A stretch of 64,000 nucleotides of DNA from assembly GCA_028687435.1 (NCBI GenBank), contig JAQUAF010000003.1, positions 117,112-181,111 of the forward strand, written 5' to 3'. A model generated the notes under the pieces. It was not told where the DNA came from and made no database searches. It saw only the letters and a list, made by a program, of their open reading frames with translations. The position numbers and the translations under genes are program-made. Positions 8,752 to 18,800 of this stretch are shown here, in pieces (the stretch's first letter is position 1; the number at the start of each line of letters is the position of its first letter). This DNA is from Verrucomicrobiia bacterium. GTDB taxonomy: Bacteria; Verrucomicrobiota; Verrucomicrobiia; JABWAM01.

Positions 8752-11700
8752 TCACTGTGGAAGTGGCGAGTGCGGGCGGGCTTTGTTCAGGACTTGATCC
8801 GCCTCTTCGATCTTTTGCGCGATCTGGTCGCGGCGCTGGTAGAGAACGCCAAAATTCCGGGTGTAAACGCAATGGGTTTTGACGATGCTGTCCTCGATGG
8901 TGGCCGCCTTTTTGCATTCCTCGATCAAGGGCGCCAGCCGGCTGTCGTCAAGCTTTTGCAGGGCCTCGATTTTTTGCTCAAGCAAATTGAAGTATTCGCG
9001 GTCCTCAATGCCCTCCCGGATGAGTTCGAGGCGGATCGAGGGATCCAGACCGTCACGGAGGCGTTTGCCGCCAGGATAGAATAAATAACCATCGCCATCC
9101 AATCGTCCCAATTCCCAGGAGGGACGGAGCGAACCATCTTCGGCAATGTCATTAATGCCGCCATCCCAATAGCTGACGCTTCCCCAGATCAGGAAGCCTT
9201 GGAGATTGTATTTCTTTTGAGACCAGAAATCAATCCGGTGCGCGATGGCCGGGGATGATATGTGATAGGTCGGACCGTTCGAATCGTACCCCCAGATGAC
9301 CTCGCCCTCCTTGATCAACTGATTGATCAAATCTTTATATTGTTCCATGAAGGTTCGGTTTAGCAAGACCCAGATGACCTTGCGCTTTACCTCCTTCGAC
9401 AAGCGAACGAAGTTGTTTGTGCCGTTGCAAAAAGTCAGAAGGGTTTTGCAGCCGGGGGCGAGTTTGTCAATTTCCTTTACATTGCCCAGGAGATCCGGGT
9501 AGCGGTCATCCTCCGGCTCGTCAAAACCATAGACAAACATTTTTGAATCGCTGCTTATGGCGCGGACATGACGGTGAAATACCGGCAACCATTCTTGCAG
9601 TGGCGGAAAGTGCGACATGATCAGGGGAAATCTTTCAAAGACTGCGTCAAAGCTCTGCCCGAGTTGAACATATTGTGCGCCCCCTTCTCGAATCGCTTTC
9701 AGGGTTGCGTCGAATTGCTTGAAATCGATGTCGCCGGGCCCCTTGTACTTCTCGTGAAGGCAGTAGGGGGTGTCCGTCAGGCCGTCTTTGCCATAGTCAT
9801 GCGGACGGGGCGTCAGCCGGTAGCGCAATAGCGGTTTTATGAGGCAATCGCGATATTCGTCGGCTGAAATAAACCTGGTCGGATGCTGGCATGCCTCTGT
9901 GTCGCAGAGTTGCGCTTCCCTGTCGCTGCTTCCATAAAAGAAGTAGGACAGCCAGTAAAGCTCTGCGGAGGTGACGACCGGGTACGTAAAGGTTTTTGGC
10001 AGGCTGAATGGCCTCACTTTGAGGCGGATTTTCAATTCCTGCCGGTGTTTTGGGCTCTCACTTTCCACGATGATGGATCCAGCATAGATTCCGGGACGGG
10101 CGTTTTCAGGGACGCAGACTGTCACCCACATGGTGGCCAGGGGCGTTTCTACAGCCTTGAGATTGAGAGGCCGGTTTTTTAAAAGAGGATCCGGATGCCA
10201 GTGTTCGTTTTTCCGGCTGTAAATGTAGCCGACCCGGCGAATGCTGATATTTTGAGCCGGAATGGGTTCGCCGCCGGCTTGTTCCGGGATCAGATCGGTT
10301 GCCGTTGAATTCAGGCCTCGAATTTCACCGGCTGCCGGAACAATCGCAAACTCCAGACATTCGTATTCGTTTCGCGCCGCGCTGATGTCTGTTTCGATTC
10401 GAAGACTCTCCTTCCAGACATCGTCCTTGGACCACTTCTCCGGAAACCTGGCAAAGCTGGCGATGAATGGTCTGGAGGCGATTCCCGGGGTTTTGGATGC
10501 CATCAAATCCAGCGAGTGACGGATATTCTTCAGATTCCGGGCAGACCGCTCGATTTCCTTCAGATGTTTTGTGATGTTTTTGTCGATTCGTTTTTGAGCG
10601 GAAACCCATTCTCCCTGGCGCTCGGCCACGTTGATCTGACTCCGGATCGTCGTGATGCTATCCCGAACACCTTGAATCGTTCCTTTTGCCGATTTTTGGT
10701 AATTGTGAATCCATTCCAAATGGGGCCATTGGCTTGTCCCGGCGGATAGTGAATCAAGTGTTTTTTGCAGCGAACCGGCTTTTTCGCCGGCGTTCTCAAG
10801 AGATTTTGCGAGATCCTGGACGCCTGCGGCTTCATAGATGACGGTTGCTTCTTTCGAGGACGGATTGACAATGTCGAGTTGCAGCATGTCTGGAAGGCAT
10901 TTGCCGCTGATGCGATACGATAGATTCACGGTTGCGGCGCTGTGCGCAGGGACGGATAGTGTTGTATTGGTGGAGGGGGATATGCATGCCCCCGCTTTTG
11001 TCATTTTCAAGGTCGTGCTGACCATGACATCCGAATCGCCATTGTTCTTGAATTCCAAAACGGCTTCATCCTTGCCGATGAGCCTTTTTCCAAAGGAAAT
11101 GCCTTGGATTTCCAAATCATTCCGCTTGTATCCGTTTGCCAACTCCGCCACTTCCCGTGAGGTCAATGTGCGCTGGTAGATTCGCAGTTCATCGATTGCC
11201 CCCAAGAAAGGAGTTTCATTGCCTTGGTTTCTCTTTCCGAGAAAACGATGACCCTTGGCTTTCAGGAATGGCGTATGTTTGTTGTCGATCAAACTGAGTT
11301 GCTGGCCGTTCAGGTATAGCGTATCCGTATTCGCTACGTGGCTGCGTTTATAGCAAAAATGGTGCCATTCATTGACCGAAAGAACTTTGGTCGTCGTGGC
11401 GACAGTCAAGCCTGGCATGAATACGACAATATTGCCCTCGTCATTGTGATTGATGTTGATGTGAAGCGTGTTCGGTTCATCCCCTGAACTGAAAAGGGTT
11501 TGGGTTTTGCTGAGATCCGAAGTCTTGAGCCAGAAGGAGATGGTGAAGTCGTTTTCCAGATTGATTTTATCGAGATCGAGCCAGCTTTTCTTCCCATCAA
11601 AAGCCAATCCCGAGTTGAACCTTCCAGGGGTTTCTCGAAGCGTGTCATTCATTTTGAGGGGATGATGTTTTCCGGAATTGTCCGGGATCACGCCTGCTTC

Positions 11701-11817
11701 GATTCGGTCGAAGTTCCAGCAACCGACCAGAATGTCGTCTCCCGCGCTGGATGGCTGTGCCCAAAGCTCCGGCAAGCTAAGCGCTGCGGCGAAAAGGAAT
11801 GATAAAAGTTTTTTCAT
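8752..11817 (-). CDS. Secreted LamG + DUF4091 (GH123-like) glycoside hydrolase
   Basis: 1021 residues from the ATG at 11817, chosen because it opens with a signal peptide (MKKLLSFLFAAALSLPELWAQ); the frame stays open to 12054 but that stretch is not protein-like. Residues about 31-230 form a LamG/concanavalin-like domain (LVGCWNFD, ENDFTISFWLKT, GAIDELRIYQRTL). A helical, coiled-coil-prone linker covers about 345-460. The C-terminal half is the DUF4091-type TIM barrel; KMFVYGFDEPEDDRYP (about residue 764) places an Asp-Glu pair like that used by GH123 N-acetylhexosaminidases. The end, SIRLELIREGIEDREYFNLLE, is the typical DUF4091 C-terminus. The exact glycan is unknown. Divergent from an AraC gene. 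Confidence 0.88.
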   Translation of the reverse strand: MKKLLSFLFAAALSLPELWAQPSSAGDDILVGCWNFDRIEAGVIPDNSGKHHPLKMNDTLRETPGRFNSGLAFDGKKSWLDLDKINLENDFTISFWLKTSDLSKTQTLFSSGDEPNTLHININHNDEGNIVVFMPGLTVATTTKVLSVNEWHHFCYKRSHVANTDTLYLNGQQLSLIDNKHTPFLKAKGHRFLGKRNQGNETPFLGAIDELRIYQRTLTSREVAELANGYKRNDLEIQGISFGKRLIGKDEAVLEFKNNGDSDVMVSTTLKMTKAGACISPSTNTTLSVPAHSAATVNLSYRISGKCLPDMLQLDIVNPSSKEATVIYEAAGVQDLAKSLENAGEKAGSLQKTLDSLSAGTSQWPHLEWIHNYQKSAKGTIQGVRDSITTIRSQINVAERQGEWVSAQKRIDKNITKHLKEIERSARNLKNIRHSLDLMASKTPGIASRPFIASFARFPEKWSKDDVWKESLRIETDISAARNEYECLEFAIVPAAGEIRGLNSTATDLIPEQAGGEPIPAQNISIRRVGYIYSRKNEHWHPDPLLKNRPLNLKAVETPLATMWVTVCVPENARPGIYAGSIIVESESPKHRQELKIRLKVRPFSLPKTFTYPVVTSAELYWLSYFFYGSSDREAQLCDTEACQHPTRFISADEYRDCLIKPLLRYRLTPRPHDYGKDGLTDTPYCLHEKYKGPGDIDFKQFDATLKAIREGGAQYVQLGQSFDAVFERFPLIMSHFPPLQEWLPVFHRHVRAISSDSKMFVYGFDEPEDDRYPDLLGNVKEIDKLAPGCKTLLTFCNGTNNFVRLSKEVKRKVIWVLLNRTFMEQYKDLINQLIKEGEVIWGYDSNGPTYHISSPAIAHRIDFWSQKKYNLQGFLIWGSVSYWDGGINDIAEDGSLRPSWELGRLDGDGYLFYPGGKRLRDGLDPSIRLELIREGIEDREYFNLLEQKIEALQKLDDSRLAPLIEECKKAATIEDSIVKTHCVYTRNFGVLYQRRDQIAQKIEEADQVLNKARPHSPLPQ

Positions 11818-11993
11818 GGTTTTGGCAGGGGGGCGTTTAAAATTGAGATTGCATGGAGCACTATAGCGCAGATACGCCTGAAAAACTTGCTGAAAAATGT
11901 CAAATTTGTTCGGATTCGTGGCGTTTTCGCTTATGCCGGCGCCTGCCGATTTGGATCGACGCAACTGCGAATGGCAAAGTATGGTTCGATTCC

Positions 11994-12863
11994 ATGAAGC
12001 TTGCCAATCCCAAAGGGATCTCGGCCGGATTTGCCATTCTTGAGCCCCTGGCATCGGTGCCGGAGTTGGTCAAGGTTGGCGAACAATGGGCGGTTCCCGA
12101 ATTTATAACCGGGATCCATGCCCATTCGGAATGGGAATTTCATCTGCAACTTGATGGTGAATGCGTATGGTCGGGACGCGATTTGGGGCATGCGTATCAA
12201 ATGAACGCGTTCAACCTGATCGGTTTGGCGCCCGGTCTCAAACATCGCATGGGGAGTTTTCGGTCGCGACAGCACTTTTTTTTCACAGGGATTGATCTCT
12301 ATTCGGTTTTCAAGCGATATCCGATGCTTCAATCTTTTTGGGCGGGGCGGCAAGTCGTTTTCATCCTGGGAGCGGAGGAGGTTGTGGCGCCTTTTCAGAA
12401 TCTGGTCTATGAAGTTTTTCAAGAGCACAGCTTGCGTTCGATCGGGCTTCGGATGGCGGTCGATGCGCTTATCCTTAGGATTACACGACTTTTAACCCAG
12501 AAGGAGCCAAAGAAGATCCTGACTCATTGGCATCCGGCGGTCGTCCATGCCAAGCATCAACTTGAGAATCGCCCTTCCGTTCAATGGACCATCCATAAAT
12601 TGGCGAAACAGTGTGGTTTGTCGCCGACGCATCTTTCAAAACAGTTCTTAAAAAACGTGGGGGTTTCGCCTCACCATTATCATCTCATTTGCAGGGTGAA
12701 ACGGGCCAAGGAATTGCTGCGGCAAACCAATTCGCCGATCACTTCGATTGCGCTGGAATTGGGATTTTCTTCCAGTCAACATTTTGCTGAAGTTTTTCAT
12801 CGGCTTACAGGAACAAGTGCGCGCGGCTATCGGTGTAAATGTCGAGTTTCCGACTCGGAGTAG
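11994..12863 (+). CDS. AraC-family transcriptional regulator
   Basis: 289 residues from ATG 11994. The frame is open back to 11853, but that would leave only 35 bp between divergent genes and an N-terminus unlike the family. Residues 1-130 carry a cupin-like sensor (FITGIHAHSEWEFHLQLDGECVW). The C-terminal about 100 residues hold two helix-turn-helices: WTIHKLAKQCGLSPTHLSKQFLKNVG and ITSIALELGFSSSQHFAEVFHRLTG. Predicted to bind a sugar and control the divergent DUF4091/pseudopilin operon. The stop codon TAG is the first three bases of the repeated sequence TAGTTTTGCAAGAGCCTC, so the native C-terminus may have been altered by a past insertion. Confidence 0.9.
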   Translation: MKLANPKGISAGFAILEPLASVPELVKVGEQWAVPEFITGIHAHSEWEFHLQLDGECVWSGRDLGHAYQMNAFNLIGLAPGLKHRMGSFRSRQHFFFTGIDLYSVFKRYPMLQSFWAGRQVVFILGAEEVVAPFQNLVYEVFQEHSLRSIGLRMAVDALILRITRLLTQKEPKKILTHWHPAVVHAKHQLENRPSVQWTIHKLAKQCGLSPTHLSKQFLKNVGVSPHHYHLICRVKRAKELLRQTNSPITSIALELGFSSSQHFAEVFHRLTGTSARGYRCKCRVSDSE

Positions 12864-12878
12864 TTTTGCAAGAGCCTC
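12861..12878 (+). repeat. Solitary terminal-repeat sequence (TTTTGCAAGAGCCTC family)
   Basis: Identical over TAGTTTTGCAAGAGCCTC to the right end of the MITE-like element at 2683-2972. No opposite-orientation partner is seen nearby. It provides the stop codon of the AraC gene. Confidence 0.65.
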
Positions 12879-13019
12879 AGCGATTTCGGAACGATTTTTT
12901 TTCAGATTGCTAACATCCGGTCTATCAAGGGGATAAGGGGGTTTGGAGCAGATTCGTTTTGGCGGGGCAGATTCTTTTTTGTTGCATTTTTTGGATTTTG
13001 CGATATCTTTTGGATATCT

Positions 13020-13388
13020 ATGGCGAAGGATCACCAACTCCAGACGCTTTCCATCCTTGCGTTGCGTAAACGCAAGCTCTTCCTGCTCAAAAAGCTGCGG
13101 TTTTCTCCGCAACTGATCCGGGCATCGGTGGTGGAAAGGTTCACCAAGTGCGGAAAACCCAACTGCCGGTGTTTGCAGGGCCATTTGCACGGCCCCTTCT
13201 ATTACCTGACCCAGTGTCTGGGGGTGGGACGGATGCGCAAATTCCTGCTCAAAACCCCGGAGTCCCAACAGCAGGCCCGCGAGGCGGTCAGGGCCTTCAA
13301 TGAGTATTACGACCAATTGGAGTTGCTCTCCCAGATCAACACCGAACTCTTGGCGCGGGGTGAAAACTTGGGTGTCCCCCCCTCATGA
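13020..13388 (+). CDS. DUF6788-like accessory protein of an IS element
   Basis: 122 residues. An N-terminal basic helical region is followed by RASVVERFTKCGKPNCRCLQGHLHGPFYYLTQ, whose CGKPNCRC knuckle and GPFYYLT motif match small proteins (DUF6788) often encoded directly before IS transposases. A C-terminal helix (about 75-115) looks coiled-coil-prone. Function is unknown; a DNA-binding helper role is a guess. The TGA stop is followed in the same frame by the transposase C-terminus, which fits an internal deletion that joined the two genes. Confidence 0.65.
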   Translation: MAKDHQLQTLSILALRKRKLFLLKKLRFSPQLIRASVVERFTKCGKPNCRCLQGHLHGPFYYLTQCLGVGRMRKFLLKTPESQQQAREAVRAFNEYYDQLELLSQINTELLARGENLGVPPS

Positions 13389-13607
13389 ACCCAGCATTAT
13401 CACCTCAGCCATTGTCCGCATCACCATCCCGTGGCCATTTTGGCCTGCCTTCTGATCAAGGTGCTGGTGTTCAATCTTTTTGAGTTTTACGTCAAGCTCA
13501 ACGGCAAACTCTGGCGGGTGGGGCGAACCACTCTCCGGGAGATCGCCCGGCAGATGGATTTGTCCATGGAACAATGGGAGCAACTGGAGCCCATCTGGAG
13601 CGGCTGA
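13389..13607 (+). pseudogene. Transposase C-terminal remnant
   Basis: In frame directly after the DUF6788-like stop, the translation contains HHHPVAILACLLIKVLVFNL, then KLNGKLWRVGRTTLREIARQ and EQLEPIWSG before a stop at 13605. This looks like the C-terminal end of an IS transposase (a final helix plus VGRTTL..IAR segment). No start codon or catalytic DDE region remains. The IS family is not certain. Confidence 0.6.
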
Positions 13608-13824
13608 ACTTTCTTTCCAGGGAGTGTTTCTCGGGAAATTGTTCTTTGACAGTGAAATGGAGTTTTTGCGGTTACCCGCCACGGGTGAGGTGTCTTCACG
13701 ACAGATGGGGGGCTCAGGCTGGATCAGGGTTTGATCCGGCGGATGCCCCTAAAAAAATGATGCCGTCCCGAAAGATGGCGAAAACCGGCAACGTTCCGAA
13801 ATCGCTGAAAAAACGTGCCGTTGC

Positions 13825-13852
13825 TTGACAATCGTCAAAAACAAGATAAATT
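13825..13852 (+). promoter_or_regulatory. Sigma70-like promoter of the LacI gene at 13870
   Basis: TTGACA (13825-13830), 16-bp spacer, TAAATT (13847-13852). An imperfect palindrome TTAAACGTGTAA with a central CG (13851-13862) directly follows and may be an autoregulatory LacI-type operator. Confidence 0.5.
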
Positions 13853-13869
13853 AAACGTGTAATTGAACT

Positions 13870-14910
13870 ATGCCATTTGATTCCCAGCCCATTCCAACCA
13901 AAAAAACGGCGCGCCTTGTCGATGTGGCAAAAGCGGCGGGGGTATCCCATCCGGTTGTTTCAGCCGTTCTTTTGAAGACACGCACCACCACGGGAGTGTC
14001 GGAAAAAACCGCCCAAAGGATTCGCAAGGTTGCCCTTCGTCTTGGATTCTGTCCCAATTATGCGGCGCAACAGCTGGCAGGTAAGTCCAGTCGGCTGATT
14101 GGAGTTCTATTTCCCGCTGTGGATTTTTCCCAGATTGCCCTTGAGCGGCTGCGTGTTATGGAACAGGAGGCTTTTCGACGTAATTACCGTTTTATGATTG
14201 GCCAGCTTTACGATCCAGAGGCTGATCTGCCGCAGTATGTGGATGATTTCGTCGCGCGTAGAGTGTCAGCTGTTTTTTCATTTGCGGCCCATTCCATAAA
14301 TGACGGTTCAATATTATCCAAATTGCAGCATGTGGTTATCGGGAATGAAACCGTTTGGGCAAATCAATATTCTGTTTGTGTGGATACGGCCGATGGTTTT
14401 TTTCAGGCGGTTTGTCACTTGGTGAAACGCGGCAGGAAACGAATCGCTTTGTTGAGCGCTCATCTTCGGGGGGGGATGATTCAAAGGAAAGAAGGTTACG
14501 AAAAAGGTTTGAAAGTTTGCGGGCAGCCAATCGATTCACGACTTATTTGGGCGGGAAAAGGAGACAATAATCCCTCGAAAGAACAAATGAAGGATGCTGC
14601 CGATTTTCTGATTGATCGAGAGAAAGCCGATTCGGTGGTGGTGTCGAATGACGAATGGGCTGTGGCTTTTATGAAAGAACTCAAGCGCCGCGGCCTGCGC
14701 ATTCCGCAGGATGTTTCCATTACTGGATACGACAATCTCGACATTTCCCGAGCATGCGACCCCGAACTGACCACTGTCGATCAACAAAATGAAGAGTTTT
14801 CCCGGTGCGCCCTCGACCTGCTGATCCATTTGATCGAAAAAGGCGCTTTGCCCAACCATAAAAGGCAAGCCAAAATCAAGCCGCGGCTTATTATTCGGGA
14901 AAGCACATGA
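13870..14910 (+). CDS. LacI-family transcriptional regulator
   Basis: 346 residues. Residues 13-65 form the LacI helix-turn-helix and hinge (RLVDVAKAAGVSHPVVSAVL, then RIRKVALRLGFCPNYAAQQLAG). Residues 70-346 match the periplasmic-binding-protein-like sensor fold, with VVVSNDEWAVAFMKELKRRGLRIPQDVSITGYDNL and the usual RLIIREST end. It should repress genes in the absence of a sugar ligand. It is followed 25 bp after its stop by a pseudopilin, then a DUF4091 enzyme and an MFS transporter, which are its likely targets. The adjacent LacI-then-pseudopilin order is the separated form of the fusion at 21402. Confidence 0.95.
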   Translation: MPFDSQPIPTKKTARLVDVAKAAGVSHPVVSAVLLKTRTTTGVSEKTAQRIRKVALRLGFCPNYAAQQLAGKSSRLIGVLFPAVDFSQIALERLRVMEQEAFRRNYRFMIGQLYDPEADLPQYVDDFVARRVSAVFSFAAHSINDGSILSKLQHVVIGNETVWANQYSVCVDTADGFFQAVCHLVKRGRKRIALLSAHLRGGMIQRKEGYEKGLKVCGQPIDSRLIWAGKGDNNPSKEQMKDAADFLIDREKADSVVVSNDEWAVAFMKELKRRGLRIPQDVSITGYDNLDISRACDPELTTVDQQNEEFSRCALDLLIHLIEKGALPNHKRQAKIKPRLIIREST

Positions 14911-14935
14911 TGGAAAAAATTTCGAATTTATACAA

Positions 14936-15622
14936 ATGGAAAATACAAACAGTTTTTGGATGAATGCACAAGTTTTCCATGCAAGAAGCTATGGCAAAGG
15001 CGCCAGTTCCGCGTTTACACTTACAGAGTTGCTTGTTGCCACTGGAATATTACTTATGCTTGCGGCGCTTTTTGCTCCTGCAATAACCAAGGCAAAATAT
15101 ACAGCAAAACAAATAAAGTGCATAAGCAATTTGAAGCAAATTCATTTGGGGTTTCAATTGTATCTCAACGATAATGATGGATTTTATCCAATCTATTACA
15201 ATAATATTACAGGAAGACCATGGTGTCGCGCTTTTGATAAAATACTGCCCATTACACTGTTGCCAACAGAACTTAATCCTGTCTTTATCTGTCCATTGGA
15301 TATTATCAGATCTAATGGAACGAGCTCATACGGTTATAATTTTGATGTTTTCAGCCCAAGCCCGGAAATACTGATCAACAATAATCAGCTGTCTGATCCT
15401 TCCAAGAAGTTACTATTGTGTGACAATAATAATATCAAAGAAAATGGCAGTATAGAAAGCCATTATTATCTGGTTACCAATCGTTCAAAGAATGACCCGT
15501 GGGATGGGGACTATCGGATTGGCCGCCGTCACAATAATGGCGCAAATGTCCTTTATGCTGATGGGCATGTTGATTGGCATTTAAGATCGGATATCGAGAA
15601 TAGCACAACGATGTGGAAATGA
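14936..15622 (+). CDS. Pseudopilin (prepilin-type N-terminal cleavage, H-x9-DG)
   Basis: 228 residues. The leader ends GKGASSA and is followed by FTLTELLVATGILLMLAALFAPAITKAK, the prepilin helix. The C-terminus RRHNNGANVLYADGHVDWH carries H-x9-DG. Starts 25 bp after the LacI stop, so the two are probably co-transcribed. Noticeably AT-rich, as are the next genes up to about 21 kb. The middle region (about 60-190) is variable and unlike the other pseudopilins in the window. Confidence 0.92.
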   Translation: MENTNSFWMNAQVFHARSYGKGASSAFTLTELLVATGILLMLAALFAPAITKAKYTAKQIKCISNLKQIHLGFQLYLNDNDGFYPIYYNNITGRPWCRAFDKILPITLLPTELNPVFICPLDIIRSNGTSSYGYNFDVFSPSPEILINNNQLSDPSKKLLLCDNNNIKENGSIESHYYLVTNRSKNDPWDGDYRIGRRHNNGANVLYADGHVDWHLRSDIENSTTMWK

Positions 15623-15696
15623 TGTGTCAATTCCAATTTAAAAGTTTTTTGAAAAATTGCCGAATGACTGCGGTTAGACAGGAAACTCAAAATAAA

Positions 15697-15880
15697 ATGG
15701 ACTGTCGTGAACGATTAAGAATAGCCCTCGCAAGAGAAGTTCCGGATCGAACTCCAGTGGCTGAAATTTCCTTCTGGACGGAAATCCTTTTGCTACCAAT
15801 CATTGGAAATGGCTGCCTTTAAATCCATTATGCTTGGCATGAAAAGCAGAAAGTGAATCGGGAGATGTTTGAAAGATAAA
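15697..15880 (+). pseudogene. 5' remnant of a uroporphyrinogen-decarboxylase-like gene
   Basis: From ATG 15697 the translation MDCRERLRIALAREVPDRTP matches the conserved start of URO-D-like methyltransferase family proteins (the pattern is R-E-R-L..A-L..E-x-P-D-R-x-P). The frame stops at 15820. A second frame continues with NHWKWLPLNP, similar in shape to the next part of that family, so there is a frameshift as well as truncation. About 100-180 bp remain, between the pseudopilin and the DUF4091 gene. Confidence 0.5.
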
Positions 15881-15891
15881 AAAGGATTACT

Positions 15892-18800
15892 ATGATAATA
15901 TTATATAAAAGGTCTTCAAGGGCAGAACATTTTTTTAATTTTGAAAATAATTTTTTTTTCAAATTATGGATGATGATCGTAATTATGGCATTGTCCTCCG
16001 TGTCAAATGGATCGTCTTTGGATGGTACGCTTGTTGCATGGTGGGATTTCGATGGTGTTTGGGATGGAATGGCAACAGATGCTAGCGGACATGGCAACGA
16101 TGGTATTATTTATGGTGCGACCCGTTCCGAGGGGAAAAAGGGATTCGGGCTTTGTTTTTCCGGTGAGGATTGTATTACGGTTCCAACTTCAACTTCTTTG
16201 AATATGAAGTCGGGAGACTTTACTGTCACTGCTTGGTTTAAAACCGTGGAATGCGATGTGTTTGATATTGTTCGCAAAGGCATTGATGAACCTGGCTATA
16301 TGCTTTCCGTGTGGCTGAGACCTCGGTGGGGAATAAAAGATGGGAGAGTGAATCTTGATGTGTATCCACTCCAAAAATTTACAATCGGGATTGATGGGAA
16401 ATGGCATCAGCTTATTTGGAGCATTGATAGAAATGCAAGAAAAGGACGGACTTTTTTTGATGGAAAGTTGCTTGGAGAGGAAGTCGATATTTCAATGATG
16501 AAGTTGGGGGTGGAGAATGGGAGTCCCCTGATGATTGGCAAAGCGTTCCATGCGCCAGCTGGTTCACGGATCAGATATTTGGATGAGATAAAAATATATA
16601 AAAAATCTATGGAAGCGGAAGATGCTAGACGAATTTTTGATGAGGATAACTGTTTTATTGGGCGGAAATACAACTGCAGGCCTCCAGTTTTTTCCGAACC
16701 TCCAATGGTTATGGCAACAGATACAACGGAATCACCTGTTGTTGATGGCAGATTGAATGATTCCGTATGGCAAACGGCCCGGGCCGTTTCAAATTTTCTG
16801 TCAACCGATTGTGGTGATTTGCAGAGTGAGAATGCAACTGTTCGGTTGTTATCTGATGGAAAGAAAATATTTTTTGGTTTTAAATGCCATGATTCACTGC
16901 TCAATAGATCCCATTGTGTTTCACACGATTTTTTTGAAAAAAAAACAGATGGTGACCGCATGGAATTTTTTCTTCAAAATATGCGTGATGATTCTAGGTA
17001 TTATCATTTTGAAATATTTTCTAATGGCAAACAGCGTTGCGCCTGCTATCAAAAAAAGCCAAATTATTTCTTTTACCAGACCAATTGGGACAAAACATGG
17101 ATGGGGAAGACTTTTATAGGGGATGGTTTTTGGAGCGGCGAAATTTCGATTCCTTTCAATATCTTTGGTGAAGATGTGTATCCTGGCATGTGGAAGGCAA
17201 ATTTTTGCAGGGTCCGCATGATGAAGGAAAAAGCCGATGCCGAATGTAGCAGTTGGTCTTTTTCCTATGGGAGTTTTCATAATTGCAAATCCTGGGGAAC
17301 AATGATTGTGGGCGGGATGGAAATGCTGAAACTTTCACTCAAAAATTTGCAGAGCCAGATCGGCCATTTGAGGATGATTCTTAATGAAAATCCTAAAAGT
17401 TTGTCACACGCCAACATTAATCATTTGGAAAAGAAATTATTATTGTTGGAGAATGAATTGAAAAATAAAAATCCGACTCTGCGTGAATGGAAATCATTGA
17501 AAAGTGAAATGGATTCTCTCGGCATGCAGTTTTTGACTCCGGCATTAGGTGAAAAAAAAGTTGTTTTATGGCGCAAAAACTTATGGGAACGTCTGGATCC
17601 GTGTGAGAGATATAATTTCAAATTGGAGCAGCTCAAAATTAAAAGAATTGAGATGGCTTGTTGTGTTAATGAAGAGCATTCTACTGCATTTTGCATTACA
17701 AATCTTTCTGCTGATACTCAACGAGTGAGAATTTCTATTCCTCGTGACATGATTGGTGAAGTTCGCGAAAACAGGATTGCAAGGGATAGAATAAAACTTC
17801 GTCGGACATTATTTGTGAAGGCTTTTAATGGTGAAATGATAGATGATGCGCTTCCTGAGCTAGATGAATCGGGGGAAATTTCGATTTCGCCATTTGAGAC
17901 CGCTCAGGTTTGGCTGACTATTGGAACGGCTGATTGCATCCCTGGAATTTATTCATCCAATATTGAAATTGGGCTTTTAAATGGACAGCCAGCAACAAAC
18001 GTTCCTTTGATTTTAAGGCTTTTGCCTATTGTTTTGCCCACGGAAAGCATATTGGAAGCGCCTATCTTTTTTTATTTCAATCCGCCTTATACATCACAAG
18101 ATTATGTGCCGGATTTTTATGAGACAAGACATGAATATGTCGAGGACTTATTGAAGCATGGAGTGAAATGGCTGGCGTTGCCACGCAATGAATTCCGGTT
18201 GATGTGTCCTGTTGTTAATAAAGAAGGAAAGATGATTAAGCCGACGGATTATGCCGCGCTGGATTCTTTATTGAAACTTACAAACGAAAAAGAAACGAGG
18301 ATAGTCATACAATGCGGTTTGGAAACATTGTTTTTTGGAAGAAACTGTGATTATCTCCGATTTCGAGATGACAAGGTTGATGCTGCCAGTGGGGTCGAAC
18401 TTTTTGGCCCTTTATGGGAAAAAACAATGTCGCGATTTCTTACAGATTTGGTTTCATATATTGTCAAGCAAGGGTTTAGGAACGATAATATTTATTTTTA
18501 TATTGACGATGAATTGCAGGTTCTTGCTGATGATGGGCGACGGCTGAAAGCTTTTCTGCATATGGCCAAGATCATCAAGGACACAGTTCCTGAGGCAAAA
18601 ATCTACCAGATTTTTTCAATTATGGGTGAGGCGACCAAGAAGAAAGAGCTGGAGGTCGCGGAAAAGTCGCTCCGACCAGTGGTTGATGTCTGGCAGTTTT
18701 ATCTTGGCAGGTTGTTTGACAAGGATGCCATGGCGTTTTTTAGACGCACAGAGAAGCCCCTTTTTGTTTATTTAGCAGAATGGAGCAAGGATTTTGGATC

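Larger units (their letters stand above)
12877..13808. mobile_element. Insertion-sequence relic with 17-bp terminal inverted repeats
   Basis: Perfect 17-bp inverted repeats TCAGCGATTTCGGAACG (12877-12893) and its complement (13792-13808) enclose a DUF6788-like gene and the last about 70 codons of a transposase. Most of the transposase is missing, so the element is not autonomous. The left repeat overlaps the last two bases of the solitary repeat at 12861-12878. No clear target duplication is visible. Confidence 0.7.

Noticed and set aside
11853..11993. N-terminal extension of the AraC frame
   Set aside because: It would leave 35 bp for two divergent promoters, and its Arg/Cys/Trp-rich sequence is unlike AraC N-termini.
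11818..12054. N-terminal extension of the DUF4091 frame
   Set aside because: A signal peptide begins exactly at ATG 11817; the extension overlaps the AraC gene.
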